Below are positions 11,625 through 23,467 of a DNA stretch of 64,000 nucleotides, piece after piece. The notes below the pieces were generated by a model that did not search any database, was not told the origin of the DNA, and saw nothing but the letters and a program-made list of their open reading frames with translations. Made by a program: the position numbers and the translations under genes. Source of the stretch: Mytilus galloprovincialis (Eukaryota > Mollusca > Bivalvia > Mytilida > Mytilidae); contig NC_134850.1 of NCBI RefSeq assembly GCF_965363235.1, forward strand, positions 46,434,602-46,498,601, written 5' to 3'. The number at the start of each line of letters is the position of its first letter. Position 1 is the stretch's first letter.

Positions 11625-14600
11625 CTGCAAACATAATGGATATTTATTGTATTGCAAACTTGAATGAAAAATATCATTAAAAAGATGTGACAAATTGTGC
11701 ATTTCTTAAACAAGTCTATATATATGTCCCATAACATATACTAACTCGTCAATAGAGACCAGTGTCTAAATGAGATCACTGACCCTGATTATGGTATTTT
11801 GAGATTATGAGTCACGTTTAATTTGACTTAAACGATATAAAAAGGTAACCCTTGCAAAACTCTGTACGGGACTCACGGGACTTGTTGCATGGCATGATGT
11901 GTGCACCCTAGTGTGTGCCATTTTTTCAAGTAACATTCGAAATTCCCGCCTTTATACCGATCGATCCACTCGGCATGCAGATCCTACCTATTTTATTACG
12001 GTTACCCCGTTCGACACAACCTTCCTATTTTATGATTGTTAATTATCGTCCCAAACATGAATGAAATATTTTGCGACTGCATGTGCGTATAACAGCAATA
12101 ACAAATTGGTAGACTGGGGAAAAAGTGGGACTTGAACACGTGACTTGAACGATGTTGTTAATTGGATAATTACAGAAATTATGTCTTTTGTGGACATTTT
12201 GGAGTTTTGGTATTTTTTCTTTGTTTACAATGGTTAAAGCTGTATATCTAGATAATTTTCATTTTGCTTCAATTATATTTTTGTCCAGATAATCAATTGA
12301 TGTCGTCTCAGTTTGATGACTGACCAGCCTAGTTACTACCTGTATATTGTTGTCTTTGGAGCTGTCGCAAATGTCTAACTGTCAATTCTAGTATATCAGC
12401 CTTTTCCATTTTGTTGTGTCTTAATCCCTGCAAATATGAACACGATGAAAATATGTATATATATGTTTTAATATGACATCGAAAAGGGGTAACCAAATGT
12501 TTCGTTTAACATCATTCCTGTCGACACTGCTCTCTATCTTTTTAGATATAAAAGTCAGAGCCGCTAGGTCCCTAAATATGTCTTAAACCAATAAACGACA
12601 CTTCTACTTCAGACACATTTCATTTGTATAAATAAGATGTTTTAATTTAACAATGCTATTTAATCTTATCCCCTGAAAGCATAACCCGCTCCCATATAAA
12701 ATATTATTAATGTGCTTAAACAGTTTGATGTTAAAATAAACGTTTTATAATATCATAAATGGAAGCTACAGTGATGGCCTACGTTTTTGTTAAAAGTACA
12801 AGTAATTAATGAAGTGTTTAAAGAGAAGCTTTGTCTGACCGCTAACTAAATTATTATGAGGCATTATCTGAAGAATATGAAATAAGAGCCCTCAAGTTAT
12901 TGATGCATTCCGAAGTAAACACCATAGCGTGGGAAAATTATTTTACCTTCGTTAGTTTCATACCTGATGTGTCGGTATTTAAACTCATTTTTTCACGATA
13001 TTGCATTAGATATATTTATAATGAACCATAGCAATATTTGATGTACTTTCAATATGTTTTTCCTGATCTGAATATTCATGATAGTGGGAAAACACTTTTA
13101 AATGTTATATATGAATATGGAGGCGAATTTACAGTAAAAATGTGTGTAAACATGTTTCACGAAGAATGCTTCTAAGGGCCTTGAGCTGTTTTCTGCTATT
13201 TGGTCGGGTTGTTGTACCTTTGGACTGGGAACAGACTATCTAACGGAATATATATATATATATTACGGATTACAAATGTGTCGAGGTTTGTGATTGGATA
13301 ACAACACAGTGAACTTAAAAAATATGGCACATGGGATAATCTCAAGTTCCCCTTTTCCTTGAAGCGTCTGTGCATGATTGTTATATATCACAGTTGTTTC
13401 GGCTCCAAATATTTTGCCACGTTAACTAGACAATTAAGATAATTTTTCATTGTAATCCCTTAGTGGTTCTCTGCCTTCAGAGGACAGTCAAATCAGAAAC
13501 CCACTCCGGACACAAAATACCAAAGCGAATTACTTTTTGTTTTACTCGAAATTAATTATTACCACTACTACACATGTTTAAATCTGGTCAACTCACTGTT
13601 ATAGAATCTATTGGATAGTGGTTGGGCTAATTTCATTATTTTTGTACCAAAATGCCTTTTCACGCTATTTGTTAAATTCTATATATCTACTTTATTCATC
13701 GGAAACAAAATAATTCCATATATTTTAACAAAACCCATTTTTGGTGGTACATTTAAAAAAAAACACAATTGTACAGACACAATTGTACAGACGTTTTACC
13801 GTTTTCTTCGAATAAAAAACCTATACTTACTTCTTTTTTAATGACATCTAAAAGAAATGTTTTCAATTCTGTAAGACTGGCATTGATTCTTGCTCTTCTT
13901 CTCTTCTCCATGATAGGCTTAGAAGTCTATGTAAATAAAATATCAGAATAATTAAACTTTATGCTAACTAGCACTGTATGTGACTGACCCTTCAATATAA
14001 CCTCTACAGTAGTTGCTCGTCCTTAACATGCATGAAATATTTGTCACTGGACGTTGAGCAACCAACAATTAGTCAATCAATCTACGTTTTATGCAGTTGG
14101 ATTTTCTGCTTGATTCCATTGATGCCTTTTTTTCATTTGTATACGTAACGATTAATATAATTAAAGAATCGGTTGGGTATGCAAATCCTTAATGAGAGAG
14201 CAACATTTAGGTACAGAAATCTAGAGGTAACAAAACAGTCTTTCAAAAACAGATGTAGGTATACATATAATATGCCAAGCTCTTAGTCACAATAAGTATA
14301 GACTTATGAACAAATTGTAGAGAAACCATTAGTCATTCAAGGACAGTAACTCTTACGAGAGGACACCCGACAAATATCTCTAAACTGGCCTTTTTTGCAT
14401 ATCTTGTCTTGCTGATAATTCAATGTTTCTACTGTGTCCATTTACATCTTTTACAGTTTTCAATACATTATTGATTAAGCAAAAACGAAAAAAAAAATGA
14501 TAATTTATTTTTAATGAATGCTATAGAGTTGACCACCGATTTCAGAATTATAGACTTATTTGTAGAACATGCCTTGTCAGGGTAATTTTTGTTTATAAAG

Positions 14601-15437
14601 TTTCTCTTTCTATTATAGTCAGAAAAAAATAAGCGATAACACACAAGTTTAGCTAGAACTATCATCTTAAAGCAATAACTTCTTAAAGATGTCGCCTAAC
14701 GATTTTCGAAATTAAACCTATTATTAGATCTTGTTTTGCTGAAAATGATTGCTATTTAATTTTTTATCTGTCCATAATAGTTTTCAATAATGTTGACAAA
14801 AACTTAAATAAATATGTAATTAATTTTTTTCATAAAAAGGCAATAACTCCATTAAGGACAATAGATCATATTAAAAAGAGCTTCCTTTTATATATTTTTT
14901 TAGTTTTCTGAAGACAGTTTTATTATGGCCGACAAGCTCTGAGTTGAAACCGTGGCTATTATTGATAATATGTTGACTGTAAAAAAAGTAAACAAATAAT
15001 TTAACCAAATGAAGACATTTTGAGGTCTACAATTAACTTTTAATTTCTTATGCTAAAAAAGTTAAGTGTCCGTTGCATACGTCAAACTCGCTCTCGTCAC
15101 GTGTCTAAACTAAACCTGAGTTCTAAACAAATTGTACATACATTTTAAAGACAATCGCGCGTATGGCGATCAAAATCATAGGCATTGAATCGCTGGTATT
15201 TTTTAACATGAAATAAAGATGTAAATTCAAATCCAAATTCTAAGTTTGACAAAAACACTAAAATATGAAGAAAAAAAAACGACGCTCACTGAAAATGTTT
15301 GATTTAAAACAAATATTACATACCTTTCGCCTGTCAGGAGCAGAAGATGAAACTTTGTCTGTCTCTTTATCTAAATCTTCGGTCATTTTGTCTTGATTCT
15401 GACTTGACCCTACTGTATCATTAATATTATTATTCAT
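10615..15437 (-). CDS. hes: HES family bHLH-Orange transcriptional repressor, complete four-exon gene
   Basis: Nuclear DNA-binding repressor of the Hairy/Enhancer-of-split family, typically a Notch target that recruits Groucho/TLE. Assembled from exons 15437-15324, 13926-13831, 12427-12340 and 11624-10615: 1308 nt, 435 residues, all introns GT..AG, phases 0, 0 and 1 matching across every junction. Basic region and HLH span residues 36-94, with [18 protein letters not shown] and the family-specific proline at P42. The Orange domain is about 115-148 ([13 protein letters not shown]). A conserved hydrophobic motif, [15 protein letters not shown], lies at about 311-325, and WRPW is 432-435. The intron positions after RRK and after the first helix match those I know from vertebrate HES1. 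Residues about 221-272 contain two diverged copies of a Ser/Gln-rich ~26-residue block. HES1/HES4/Hairy/Deadpan orthology within the family is not resolved by eye. Confidence 0.95.
12340..12427 (-). CDS. hes: hes exon 3 (loop and helix 2)
   Basis: An 88-nt exon between acceptor atatttgcag and donor gtagtaac. It encodes [20 protein letters not shown] followed by RQLQRQQYT, which is the bHLH loop and second helix. It ends in phase 1; the single G left over joins TT of exon 4 to make Val100. Confidence 0.96.
13831..13926 (-). CDS. hes: hes exon 2 (basic region and helix 1)
   Basis: A 96-nt phase-0 exon between acceptor ttacatag and donor gtaagtat. It encodes [18 protein letters not shown] and continues through helix 1 to DVIKKE. 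It carries the DNA-contacting Glu and Arg residues and the HES-type proline. It is too short to be found by simple ORF scanning. Confidence 0.96.
15324..15437 (-). CDS. hes: hes exon 1 (N-terminus, start of basic region)
   Basis: Encodes residues 1-38, from [10 protein letters not shown] to SSSAPDRRK, and ends in AAG followed by the donor gtatgt (phase 0). The ATG at 15437 has A at -3. A second in-frame ATG (MTEDL) at 15386 could also serve as start and would remove 17 residues. The open frame extends upstream only through non-ATG codons. Confidence 0.9.
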
Positions 15438-15505
15438 TTTCCATGAAATGAACAAGTCAAAAACACTTTTTCATTATCTTACATGAAATGCAACACTTGT
15501 TCTGT

Positions 15506-15697
15506 CTTATAAAACTCTTTTCAAAATATGTTTTTCATTTATGTCAATCAAACCATATCTTATGTAAAAGTTAAAATAATATTGTTATCTCATTGGACAA
15601 TGTAATGGAATGTATTTTCAATATGCATATTTGTATATTTTACTTCGAAATGGCACGCGACAATATGTCTTCAAATTGTGGGAAAACCACGCCCCCT
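15506..15697 (-). promoter_or_regulatory. hes: hes proximal promoter: TATA-like, CCAAT, Hairy C-site, Su(H)/RBPJ and CACCC-type sites
   Basis: Reading upstream from the start codon: a TATA-like TTTATAAG at 15506-15513 (about -70), CCAAT on the minus strand at 15592-15596, GGCACGCGAC at 15652-15661, TGTGGGAA at 15677-15684 and CCACGCCCC at 15687-15695. GGCACGCGAC is the optimal Hairy-type class C site, and YGTGRGAA is the Su(H)/RBPJ consensus. The transcription start is inferred to lie near 15480. Confidence 0.6.
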
Positions 15698-15759
15698 CAG
15701 TGAAGAAATGAACACCTGTTTTACCTGATGAATACCGTTACAGATAAATGGTTCAGAAC

Positions 15760-16240
15760 GGTGAACACAGAAGACTCGTTTAATGGTGTTACTTTATCTG
15801 TTATTAGTCATTAGACAAATTCAAAAACAAAACATGCTTCCGTAGGTACCGAATAATTTGTTAAATCCAATAAAACATGTCCTTGAATTTGCAATAATAG
15901 AAAGAAACTAATATTATTAAACTTTTTTTTACCGTACAATCAAATCCCACAATCAATCTTAATTAACAGTTTCGTCCATACATGTATAAGTCATCGAAAC
16001 CAAGGTCGGAATGAGGGTCGGAGACTGTAGCTATTTTAATATTGACTTGCGAGTTAAGTGGATTTTCTCAACTAGTCGTTGACATTGCTTATCATTGAAT
16101 AGGTCATGATCATAAATTAACTGTTTACTAAACTTATTACTTTTAAATTGACATGTTCTAAGTATTTTCTAAAATACTCCGGAAATAGAGTAACTTCAAG
16201 TTAGGCATTTCTGCTCAAACCTTTCGGAATGGTGAGTCCT
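15760..16240. other. Distal upstream region of hes
   Basis: No recognised repeat or exon. It could carry more hes regulatory sequence, but I see no clear clustered sites beyond those nearer the gene. Confidence 0.35.
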
Positions 16241-16640
16241 AAATAAAGGCAACAGTAGTATACCGCTGTTCAAAACTCATAAATCCATGGACAAAAAACA
16301 AAATCGGGGTAACAAACTAAAACCTAGGGAAACGCATTAAATATAAGAGGAGAACAACGACACAACACCGAAAAGCAACACACAAAACACCACGAGAATA
16401 ACAAATATAACATCAAAACCAAATACAAGAATTTGGGATAGATAAGTACCGTGCCACGTCTTATCTAAAAAATAAGAGAAAACACAAACGACTCAACGTT
16501 AAAATGCAACACACACAGAAACGAACAATATTATAACAATGGCCATCTTCCTGACTTGGTACAGGACACTTTTAAAGGGGAATAAAAGTGGTGGGTTGAA
16601 CCTGGTTTTATGGCATGCCAAACCTCGCACTTTAATGGCA
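16241..16640 (-). repeat. Dispersed repeat, aacagcggtatactgctgttg family, inverted copy
   Basis: Reads in reverse the blocks also present at about 2255-2400, 21890-22080 and 24150-24440: aacagtagtataccgctgtt, an aaatcggggtaac block and cttcctgacttggtacagg. Confidence 0.6.
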
Positions 16641-16724
16641 AAGTTAAATATAACATTGAAATGACAACATAATATTACAGGACTACAATACAAATAAAAA
16701 GGAGACCATATTAGACAAAGAAAA

Positions 16725-16880
16725 GCATGATTAATAGATAACAAAAAGCATCAGGTTTAAAATTCAATACGCCAAAAACGCGTCTTGTCCACACAAGACT
16801 CAATAGTGACGCACAGATTTAAAAGATCGAAAGTGAAAAAAGTACAAAGTTGTACAGCACTGAAGATCAAAAGTTGAAAA
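16725..16880 (-). repeat. Hammerhead-like dispersed repeat, minus-strand copy
   Basis: On the minus strand: gatcttcagtgctgtacaac, then tgcgtcactattgagtcttg, then a GGACAAGACGCG segment and ggcgtattgaatttt. This is the same layout as the plus-strand copies near 24.0 and 24.7 kb, but the CTGATGA core is degraded to CTATTGA. A ~56-bp piece of it (about 16821-16876) recurs almost exactly at about 17081-17136. Confidence 0.6.
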
Positions 16881-17139
16881 GGTTTTGCCAAATACGGCAT
16901 TGTTTGTATGCCCGGGATAAGAACATTCTTATTATATAGAACAATTCATGCTATTGCAAACAGTAAATTTTATCAAATGAATATGAAAGAGATATACATA
17001 ATCGATCATAATCATGATAACGAAACTGAAGTATTAACTAATTACAGAAAACTAAACCCGAATACATAACGCCCAGATATAAAAGATCGAAAGTGAAAAA
17101 AGTACAAAGTTGTACAGCACTGAAGATCAAAAGTTTAGA

Positions 17140-17440
17140 TTCTAAATGCTATTCAACATCGTATTTTATTTGGCCGTTTTAACGATATTGTATTCGAGCG
17201 TTATTGATGCTCTTTAACTTTGTATTTAATTTATTTTGCCGTTTTAACTAACTTTTATTCGAGCGTTACTGATGCTCTACAACTTTGTATTTTATTTTGC
17301 CGTTTTAACTATCTTTTATTCGAGCGTTACTTATGCTCTTTAACTTTGTATTTTATTTCGCGTGTTATTGATGAGTCTTGTGTAGATGAAATGCACGGCT
17401 GTCGTACAAAATTATTAACCTTATATCTATGAAGAGTTTA
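17140..17440 (+). repeat. Tandem ~62-66-bp array of the hammerhead-like repeat's 5' part, ending in a core copy
   Basis: ttattcgagcg recurs near 17191, 17255 and 17317 with gccgttttaac and tgctctttaactttgtattt blocks. The last unit continues into TTGATGAGTC, then TAGATGAAATGCACGG (17368-17396), a degraded hammerhead-like core. Confidence 0.7.
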
Positions 17441-20160
17441 TATACATTTTTATAATAATTTTTTTTTCAATATAATCGTGTTTGCTTCTAATTTGATTTC
17501 TTATCACACACCTTATATCCAAGTATTTTAATGACAAGACACTATTAAATGTTATTGAAACTTAATATTTTGATAATTATGGTACTACATGCGCTTGCTG
17601 ACGTTGCTGGAAAGAGTCATTTAATGTTCATAGTGCGTGAACTTTTCCTACTAATGAGTATCATATCCAGGTGTTAATGTGCCTGTCTCATATCTATTTG
17701 TCCTATGTTCCCGACACAAGCACGCACATTTACATGCAATGGGGTGAAACTAGCTTTGTAACTGAATACTTCCCCCCTTTTCGTTTTTTTTATATTTTGT
17801 AATATTGGAGCCAATTTGGTACTCGTGCTAAACATTCGCTTACTCATGATGGTAAATATACGACACAGCATGTGTTGGCGATAGTCTTACTTGTTAATTG
17901 CCGCGGATAGAATTGGAAAAATATAAATTACAACTTATTTAGCATTATTCAAAATAGTATTTAATTTTTAGTAATAAATCCATCAACATAGTTCACAAAC
18001 GATTGGCTCCACCGTAAAATCTTATGAATTAAACCATTTAAATATTTTATTTGGGGTCAGTTATATGATAAATGTTTACTTAATGTACAATATTAAATTC
18101 TCAAATCTTGTCTTTCTAGTGTCTTTCCCACGCTCTCAACATTTCATTTAAATCATATGAGAAGATGAAGTAACATCTCTGTCTGTTATATTAAATGCAG
18201 TAAAATATCTTTTAAAATATATTTACATAATATTAAGATTTTTTTACTGACAGATACAAGGTTTTACACTTGAATAATTATACTTAACATTATGTATCAC
18301 CCAATGTATGTTTATATTTATGCAATATATCAATTTACAGAAAAGTCTATATTTCATGTTATTATGTACATGTTTTAAAAGAAAACAGATGCGTTTTGTA
18401 TGTCAAAAGAATAACAACCCAACAACAACATACAACCAAAAACAGACATTTAGAGGTCACGCTACAACTATGGGTATAGTTTTTCTAAACATTAATGTTT
18501 TTTTTCTTTTACAAATTGTGACTCGGATGGAGAGTTGTCTTATTGGCACTCATACTACATCTTCTAATGCAGGTGGGTCCTGAGATGCGATTCGGACGCA
18601 ATAGGTTTCTAAAGTAATGTTTCCGTTTGTTTACCCTTATATTCATATTTTATTTCGGTTGTACTTTATCGAGAAAGTATATCCTATATATGCTATGTTT
18701 ATCAACTAGAAAAATATATTAATCGGTATCTGAGTCAATTTACTACCAACTAGCAAAACTTTTTTGTTAACGTCATTGTCAAATTAACTATTAACTGCAA
18801 CTTTGTTGTTGAAGTTCTTTTTATATTTCCATGCATGTTTTCTTCAATTTTTCAGTCAGTTGTGTTGCATGTCTGTAATATATTTTAAACAGTTTTGGTA
18901 CTTGGTCCCAATTATTGTCACATTAACCTTTTGTGTCTGTTTGTGGATTGCTGACTTAATTTTGTCAATATAACTGAACTTTGAACAACTGTTATACGAG
19001 TGGGAGGTTTAGCAAGCTATAAAACCGGGACTATCCCATCATTACCTAGGGAAATGCCTGTACTAAGCCAGGAATGTGACTGTTGTTTTCCACCTGTTCT
19101 ATTGGTTGATAACATTCGATTTTGTAAGTATTTTTTTGCTTCCCCTTTCTGAATTTATCTTTGGAAGGCGGCATTTTGTCATAATTTTTTATTTAATTTT
19201 TCAATAAATTAATATTACTTGTTTAAAATTAAAATTTAAAAAATAATAGAATTTCATCTTCAATAAGTATCACTTTTTGTAAAATCTATCTTCTCTTCTC
19301 TTGGTATTTGAAGATATTTTCTCTTTTTCTATTCCTAAGTAGTTGTCGTTTATTCTAAATTTTCTTTTTAGTTTTCTAAAAATTAGATTCTTTTCTTCTA
19401 GAGCACTTCTTTAATATGTTTATGAATATTACAGTTAGTTTGTTGTTGTCTATTATATATGTTTGTTTATTATTATAACTAAATTTTTCATAAAAATGCT
19501 TGCGTATTACCTTCGTATACCTTTGTAAGTGTTGAGTATGCAATTCTTTCAATTTCATGAACTTGCAATACTCGATCAGTCATTCATTAACCTTTAATTT
19601 GACAGATTCATGTACCCCACAGAAGTACTGTCTGCGGACAGTGGTGTCGAATATTGATCATTTTCCTTGTAATAAAACACAAACATGCAAACATGTCGAA
19701 ACACAGATGCAGTTTGTGCCAGGGTTGTACAATTTATAATGTTTGTTATATATTCACTGAAACGAAAGTCATAATAATACTAAAAATAGGTCTGTAAAAG
19801 GGAAGAGAAAGATGCCAAAGGAACGTTGAAACTCATAAGTAGAAAAGAACCTGACAATGCCATTTCTAAAAAAGAAGGAAATATTAACAGACAAGCAACA
19901 GTACACGACACACAACATAGGAAACTAAGGAATAAACATCATGACCCGATCAAAACCATAGGATGATTTCAGGTGCTCCAGAAGAGTAAATTCGGCAAGT
20001 AACTTCGCCATTAACTGTTATTAAAATATCATTGACAATCAACTAAATATCATCGATTTGTTGTTTTCTTATCTCTTTAATGCATATGAAATATCATGAA
20101 TTCCTGTATAATTTGCATAACCTGCTTCCCATAATTGAATTTTATGCGACTGGCATAAAA
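17441..20160. other. AT-rich intergenic DNA with repeat fragments
   Basis: Contains the tail of a ttggcactcatactacatct repeat (18520-18570) and a reverse-orientation aataaccgggactatcccat-type fragment (19000-19110). No exon was recognised. Confidence 0.4.
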
Positions 20161-20350
20161 GTGAGGTATAGATAAAAAAAATACTACCAGGTTTAACCCA
20201 CCATTGTCTACATAAGAAAAAGTATGTACCAAGTCAGGAATATGACAGTTGTTATCTATTCTTTCAATGTGTTTGAGCTTTTGATTTTGCCATTTGATTA
20301 TAAACTTTTCTTTTTGAATTTTCATCCGAGTTCAGTATTTTTGTGATTTT
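20161..20350 (+). repeat. Dispersed repeat, caagtcaggaatatgacagt family
   Basis: Blocks: ccaggtttaacccaccattg, accaagtcaggaatatgaca, gtttgagcttttgattttgc, then ttcagtatttttgtgatttt. Other copies are at 27140-27320, 27915-28080 and 31990-32085, with an inverted copy at 22090-22320. Confidence 0.75.
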
Positions 20351-21539
20351 ACTTCTTATTATTCTGCTTTAACTTGTTGTCAAGTCTTCCTGTTTGTTTT
20401 CCTGTATTTTTTTTTAAGTAAACCATTCTTTCACACAGCTACAAGTCATGTGCTACATACATAACAAAAAAAAATTACTTGAATTAAATATGTGACAGTT
20501 TCAGTTTTATTGACAAATACATTCTTTCGGCTGCATGAAGCTAATTTTAAAGAGGTATGCTCAGTTCCTGTTTCTTAGGCTACTGTATATCAAAGACATA
20601 CAGAATAATTCAAATATTAACAAGGTGCTGGCAGTACCAGACTTAAGACATAGAACTGTCCATGCAATGAATTAATAAAGAACAAGTAAATATGATTAAT
20701 GGTTAGTGTCCAGCGGATAATTACTCATCGTCAATGTGGTTTGCAACACGACAAACAAGCAGTTCAACACTAAAACTTTAAGATTTGATAAATGAATTAT
20801 TAAATGTCACTTAAAGTCATATGAAACGAGTTTCTGGTTATTATTATGTTAAGGAAAATATTGAACCAATCCATGCATATACACTAGACTATGTCATCTG
20901 TGTACGTTTTTTATATTCATTTTCATTTCGTATTGTATAATCGACATAAAAAATGTTCATCCATGGATTGTTGATCGAAAACTGTGGCATTTAAATTACT
21001 TTCGAGGTTTAGTAACGGAGTTTACCATGTTTACCTATCCTGGCCTTGATAAAAAAACTCATCGTAGATACCATGATTACAATTAGGAACGCTAAATCAA
21101 GACACTCATCAGTGACGCTCGTATAAAAAAAGGTCAAATGAAGTACGACGTTGAAGAGAAAACAGTCAACACTTAACCACGAAGCATGTGAAAAGTCAGG
21201 GTTCTCACTAGGGATTTTTAGGGAATTGTCATTTTTTGCCATAGTAAGTCCAACAGTAAGAAAGAAGACATTCTATTGCAATGTACAATATCATTTTAGT
21301 CTCCATGACATAATAAAGCAATGCAACGACATTAAATTGAGATTCTTTTTCTATAAAGTGATAATATTATGTTCAGTTGATACAAAATATTTCAGTCTTG
21401 ATGCATCTTTGGAATCACCAGTTTTGAAATTGATGAGTATAGACAGATTTTCATTATTACGGCCTTAAAAAGAACACTGAAAGTAAGGGAGATATTAGAG
21501 CGATTTTTAACTTTTTTATGGTATATTGTCCATGGGTTC
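20351..21539. other. AT-rich intergenic DNA
   Basis: Contains a partial minus-strand match to the 5' half of the hammerhead-like repeat (cactcatcagtgacgctcgt at 21102-21121). No gene recognised. Confidence 0.4.
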
Positions 21540-21680
21540 TTTTAGCTCTTCAACTCCATACTTTAGTTTTCCTTTTTAACAATTTTTGATTAAATCGTCA
21601 CTGATGAGTCTTACGTAGACAAAACGCACGTCTGAGGCAAATTTGAAATTTCCATCCTGATATCTATAATGAGTTTGTTT
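21540..21680 (+). repeat. Hammerhead-like dispersed repeat
   Basis: Core CTGATGA at 21601-21607, stem II GTC/GAC around a seven-base loop, then AAAACGCACGTCTGAGG. The GAAA box is mutated to AAAA, so this copy should be inactive. Confidence 0.7.
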
Positions 21681-21889
21681 AGTAAGTAATAAAGACTTCG
21701 TCATAAAACTTGTTCATTCGTCGTGGTTTCCCCTCGTTCTTGTGGTTGTCAAATGTGTAACAATAGAGAACATGGTTAAGATCAATGAATACGGAAAAGT
21801 TGTCGACCTATTAGAGTACGGGAAGACAATAACTCATTAGCAGTACATTAGTGAAATTTGGATTTTCTGTTAAAAGATAGTAATAACAC

Positions 21890-22320
21890 ATGTTTTACAT
21901 GTCCTGTACCAAGTCAGGAATATGGCAGTTGTTATCAAAAAAGTTCTATGTGTTGGCGTTTGCTTTTCAGCTGTTCAGTGTTTCTGTTGTTCCATTGTTT
22001 TCATTTAATAGTTTACCTCTGTTTTGGTTAATGACCCGGATTTGTTTCCGCAAATCGATTTATAACCATTGAATAGCGGTATAATGTAAAATAATAAAAT
22101 TACTGAACTCCGAGGAAAATTCGAAACGGAAAGTCCTTAATCAAATGGCAAAATCAAAAGCTCAAACACATTTAACGAATGGTGGATAACAACTGCCATA
22201 TTCCTTACTTGGTACAGGCATTTTCTTATGTAGAAAAGATGGATTGAACCTGGTGTTATAGCTAGCTAAACCTCTCACTTGTATGACAGTCGCATCAAAT
22301 TCCATTTTATTGACAACGAT
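21890..22320. repeat. Two head-to-head copies of the caagtcaggaatatg repeat families
   Basis: 21890-22080 reads forward (gtaccaagtcaggaatatgg, then tgaatagcggtataatg). 22090-22320 is an inverted copy (actgaactccgaggaaaatt, ttggtacaggcattttc). Confidence 0.65.
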
Positions 22321-22439
22321 GCGTGAACAAAACTAACAGACATGTTAAAAATAGGAATATAGCAGTCAACATCTTGTTATAATCTTAATCACTAACAGAA
22401 CAAAAAAATATGTAACAAAGAAGCACAAAATGGAATATA

Positions 22440-23467
22440 GACCAAGCATATTAAAAGAAATAATTGAGCTCATAAAAAGTTTCTACAACAATTTCACTTG
22501 CAGTGTAGGGCAAAGCAACATCTGGTTTGAGGTAAAAACAGGAGTTAGACAAGGCTGTGTGATGTCTGCTCTTCTTTTCAATTGACTGGGTAATGAAAAA
22601 AACAACGGAAGATGATCCAAGAGGAATAAGATGGAACCTTTCAGCAACATTGGAGGATCTTGATTTTGCTGATGATCTTGCTCTTTTATCGCATACCCAC
22701 CACCATTTACAAGAGAAGACAAACCGCCTTAATACTTTTGCTAGTCAAGTTGGACTTAAAATCAGCCAAACCAAAACTGAAGTCATGACGCTAAACATCA
22801 ATAACCCAACTCCTATCCTAGTAGATGGAAAAGATCTCCCCATCACAGAAACATTTACATACCTAGGAAGTACAATAAGAAACGATGGTGGTGCAGGAAA
22901 TGACATAATGAACAGATTGAACAAAGCCAGGAATATATTTAGAACACTTAACAGTGTATGGAAATCATCACAGTATAGTAAGAAGACCAAACTAAAACTG
23001 TACCAGAGTTGTGTACTATCTACTCTGTTATACGGATCAGAATGCTGGAGGATGACAGAAGTCGATCTTAACAAACTGTCAGTTTTCCATACCAAAAGCT
23101 TAAGGAGAATCCTGCGCATTTACTGGCCAAACAAAATATCCAATGAAGATCTTCTAAACCAGTGTCAGCAAGATAGCATGGGTACAATATTAGTGAGAAG
23201 GCGTTGGAAATGGATTGGGCATGTGATTAGAAGATATAGTAATTCCATCACTAAAACAGCATTACATTGGACTCCAGAAGGAAGGCGTAAGCGAGGAAGA
23301 CCAAAAAACACATGGAGACGTACTGTAGAAGGAGAACTGAAGACCATGAACAAAACATGGGGAACAGTAGAAAAGATGGCCAAAGACAGACAGAAATGGA
23401 GAACCTTTGTTGCTGCCCTACATGCCGATGGCATACCGGGCAGTAAGTAAGTAAGTAAGTATATTAG
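22440..23467 (+). mobile_element. 5'-truncated RTE-like LINE retrotransposon, frameshifted
   Basis: Encodes the C-terminal half of a reverse transcriptase. 22440-22585 reads through IKSFYNNFTCSVG and VKTGVRQGCVMSALLFN, then hits a stop where a few bases appear deleted. The main open frame 22593-23450 (285 codons) carries the catalytic box DFADDLALL, the GLKISQTKTEVM segment and a basic C-terminus (RRRWKWIGHVIRR, GRPKNTWRRTVEGEL). It ends at a TAAGTAAG tetranucleotide tail (23445-23461), typical of RTE-clade 3' ends. It lacks endonuclease and N-terminal RT, so it cannot move by itself. Clade assignment is by eye. Confidence 0.88.

Larger units (their letters stand above)
11625..15323 (-). other. 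hes: hes introns 1-3: content
   Basis: Introns 13927-15323, 12428-13830 and 11625-12339. They hold a short dispersed repeat (13990-14085) and a TA microsatellite (about 13249-13263). No other coding exon was seen between the four described. Confidence 0.6.

Noticed and set aside
11625..11634. ATG at 11634 as the start of a 339-residue protein
   Set aside because: The ATG lies in a polypyrimidine/AG acceptor context. The exon begins at 11624 and joins in phase to the bHLH exons.
12120..12160. gggacttgaacacgtgac as a minus-strand tRNA B-box (SINE head)
   Set aside because: Only the B-box-like stretch is seen. No A-box or cloverleaf could be drawn.
17674..17871. 65-codon minus-strand frame beginning with a basic stretch
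   Set aside because: No recognisable domain, no exon neighbours and repeat-like surroundings.
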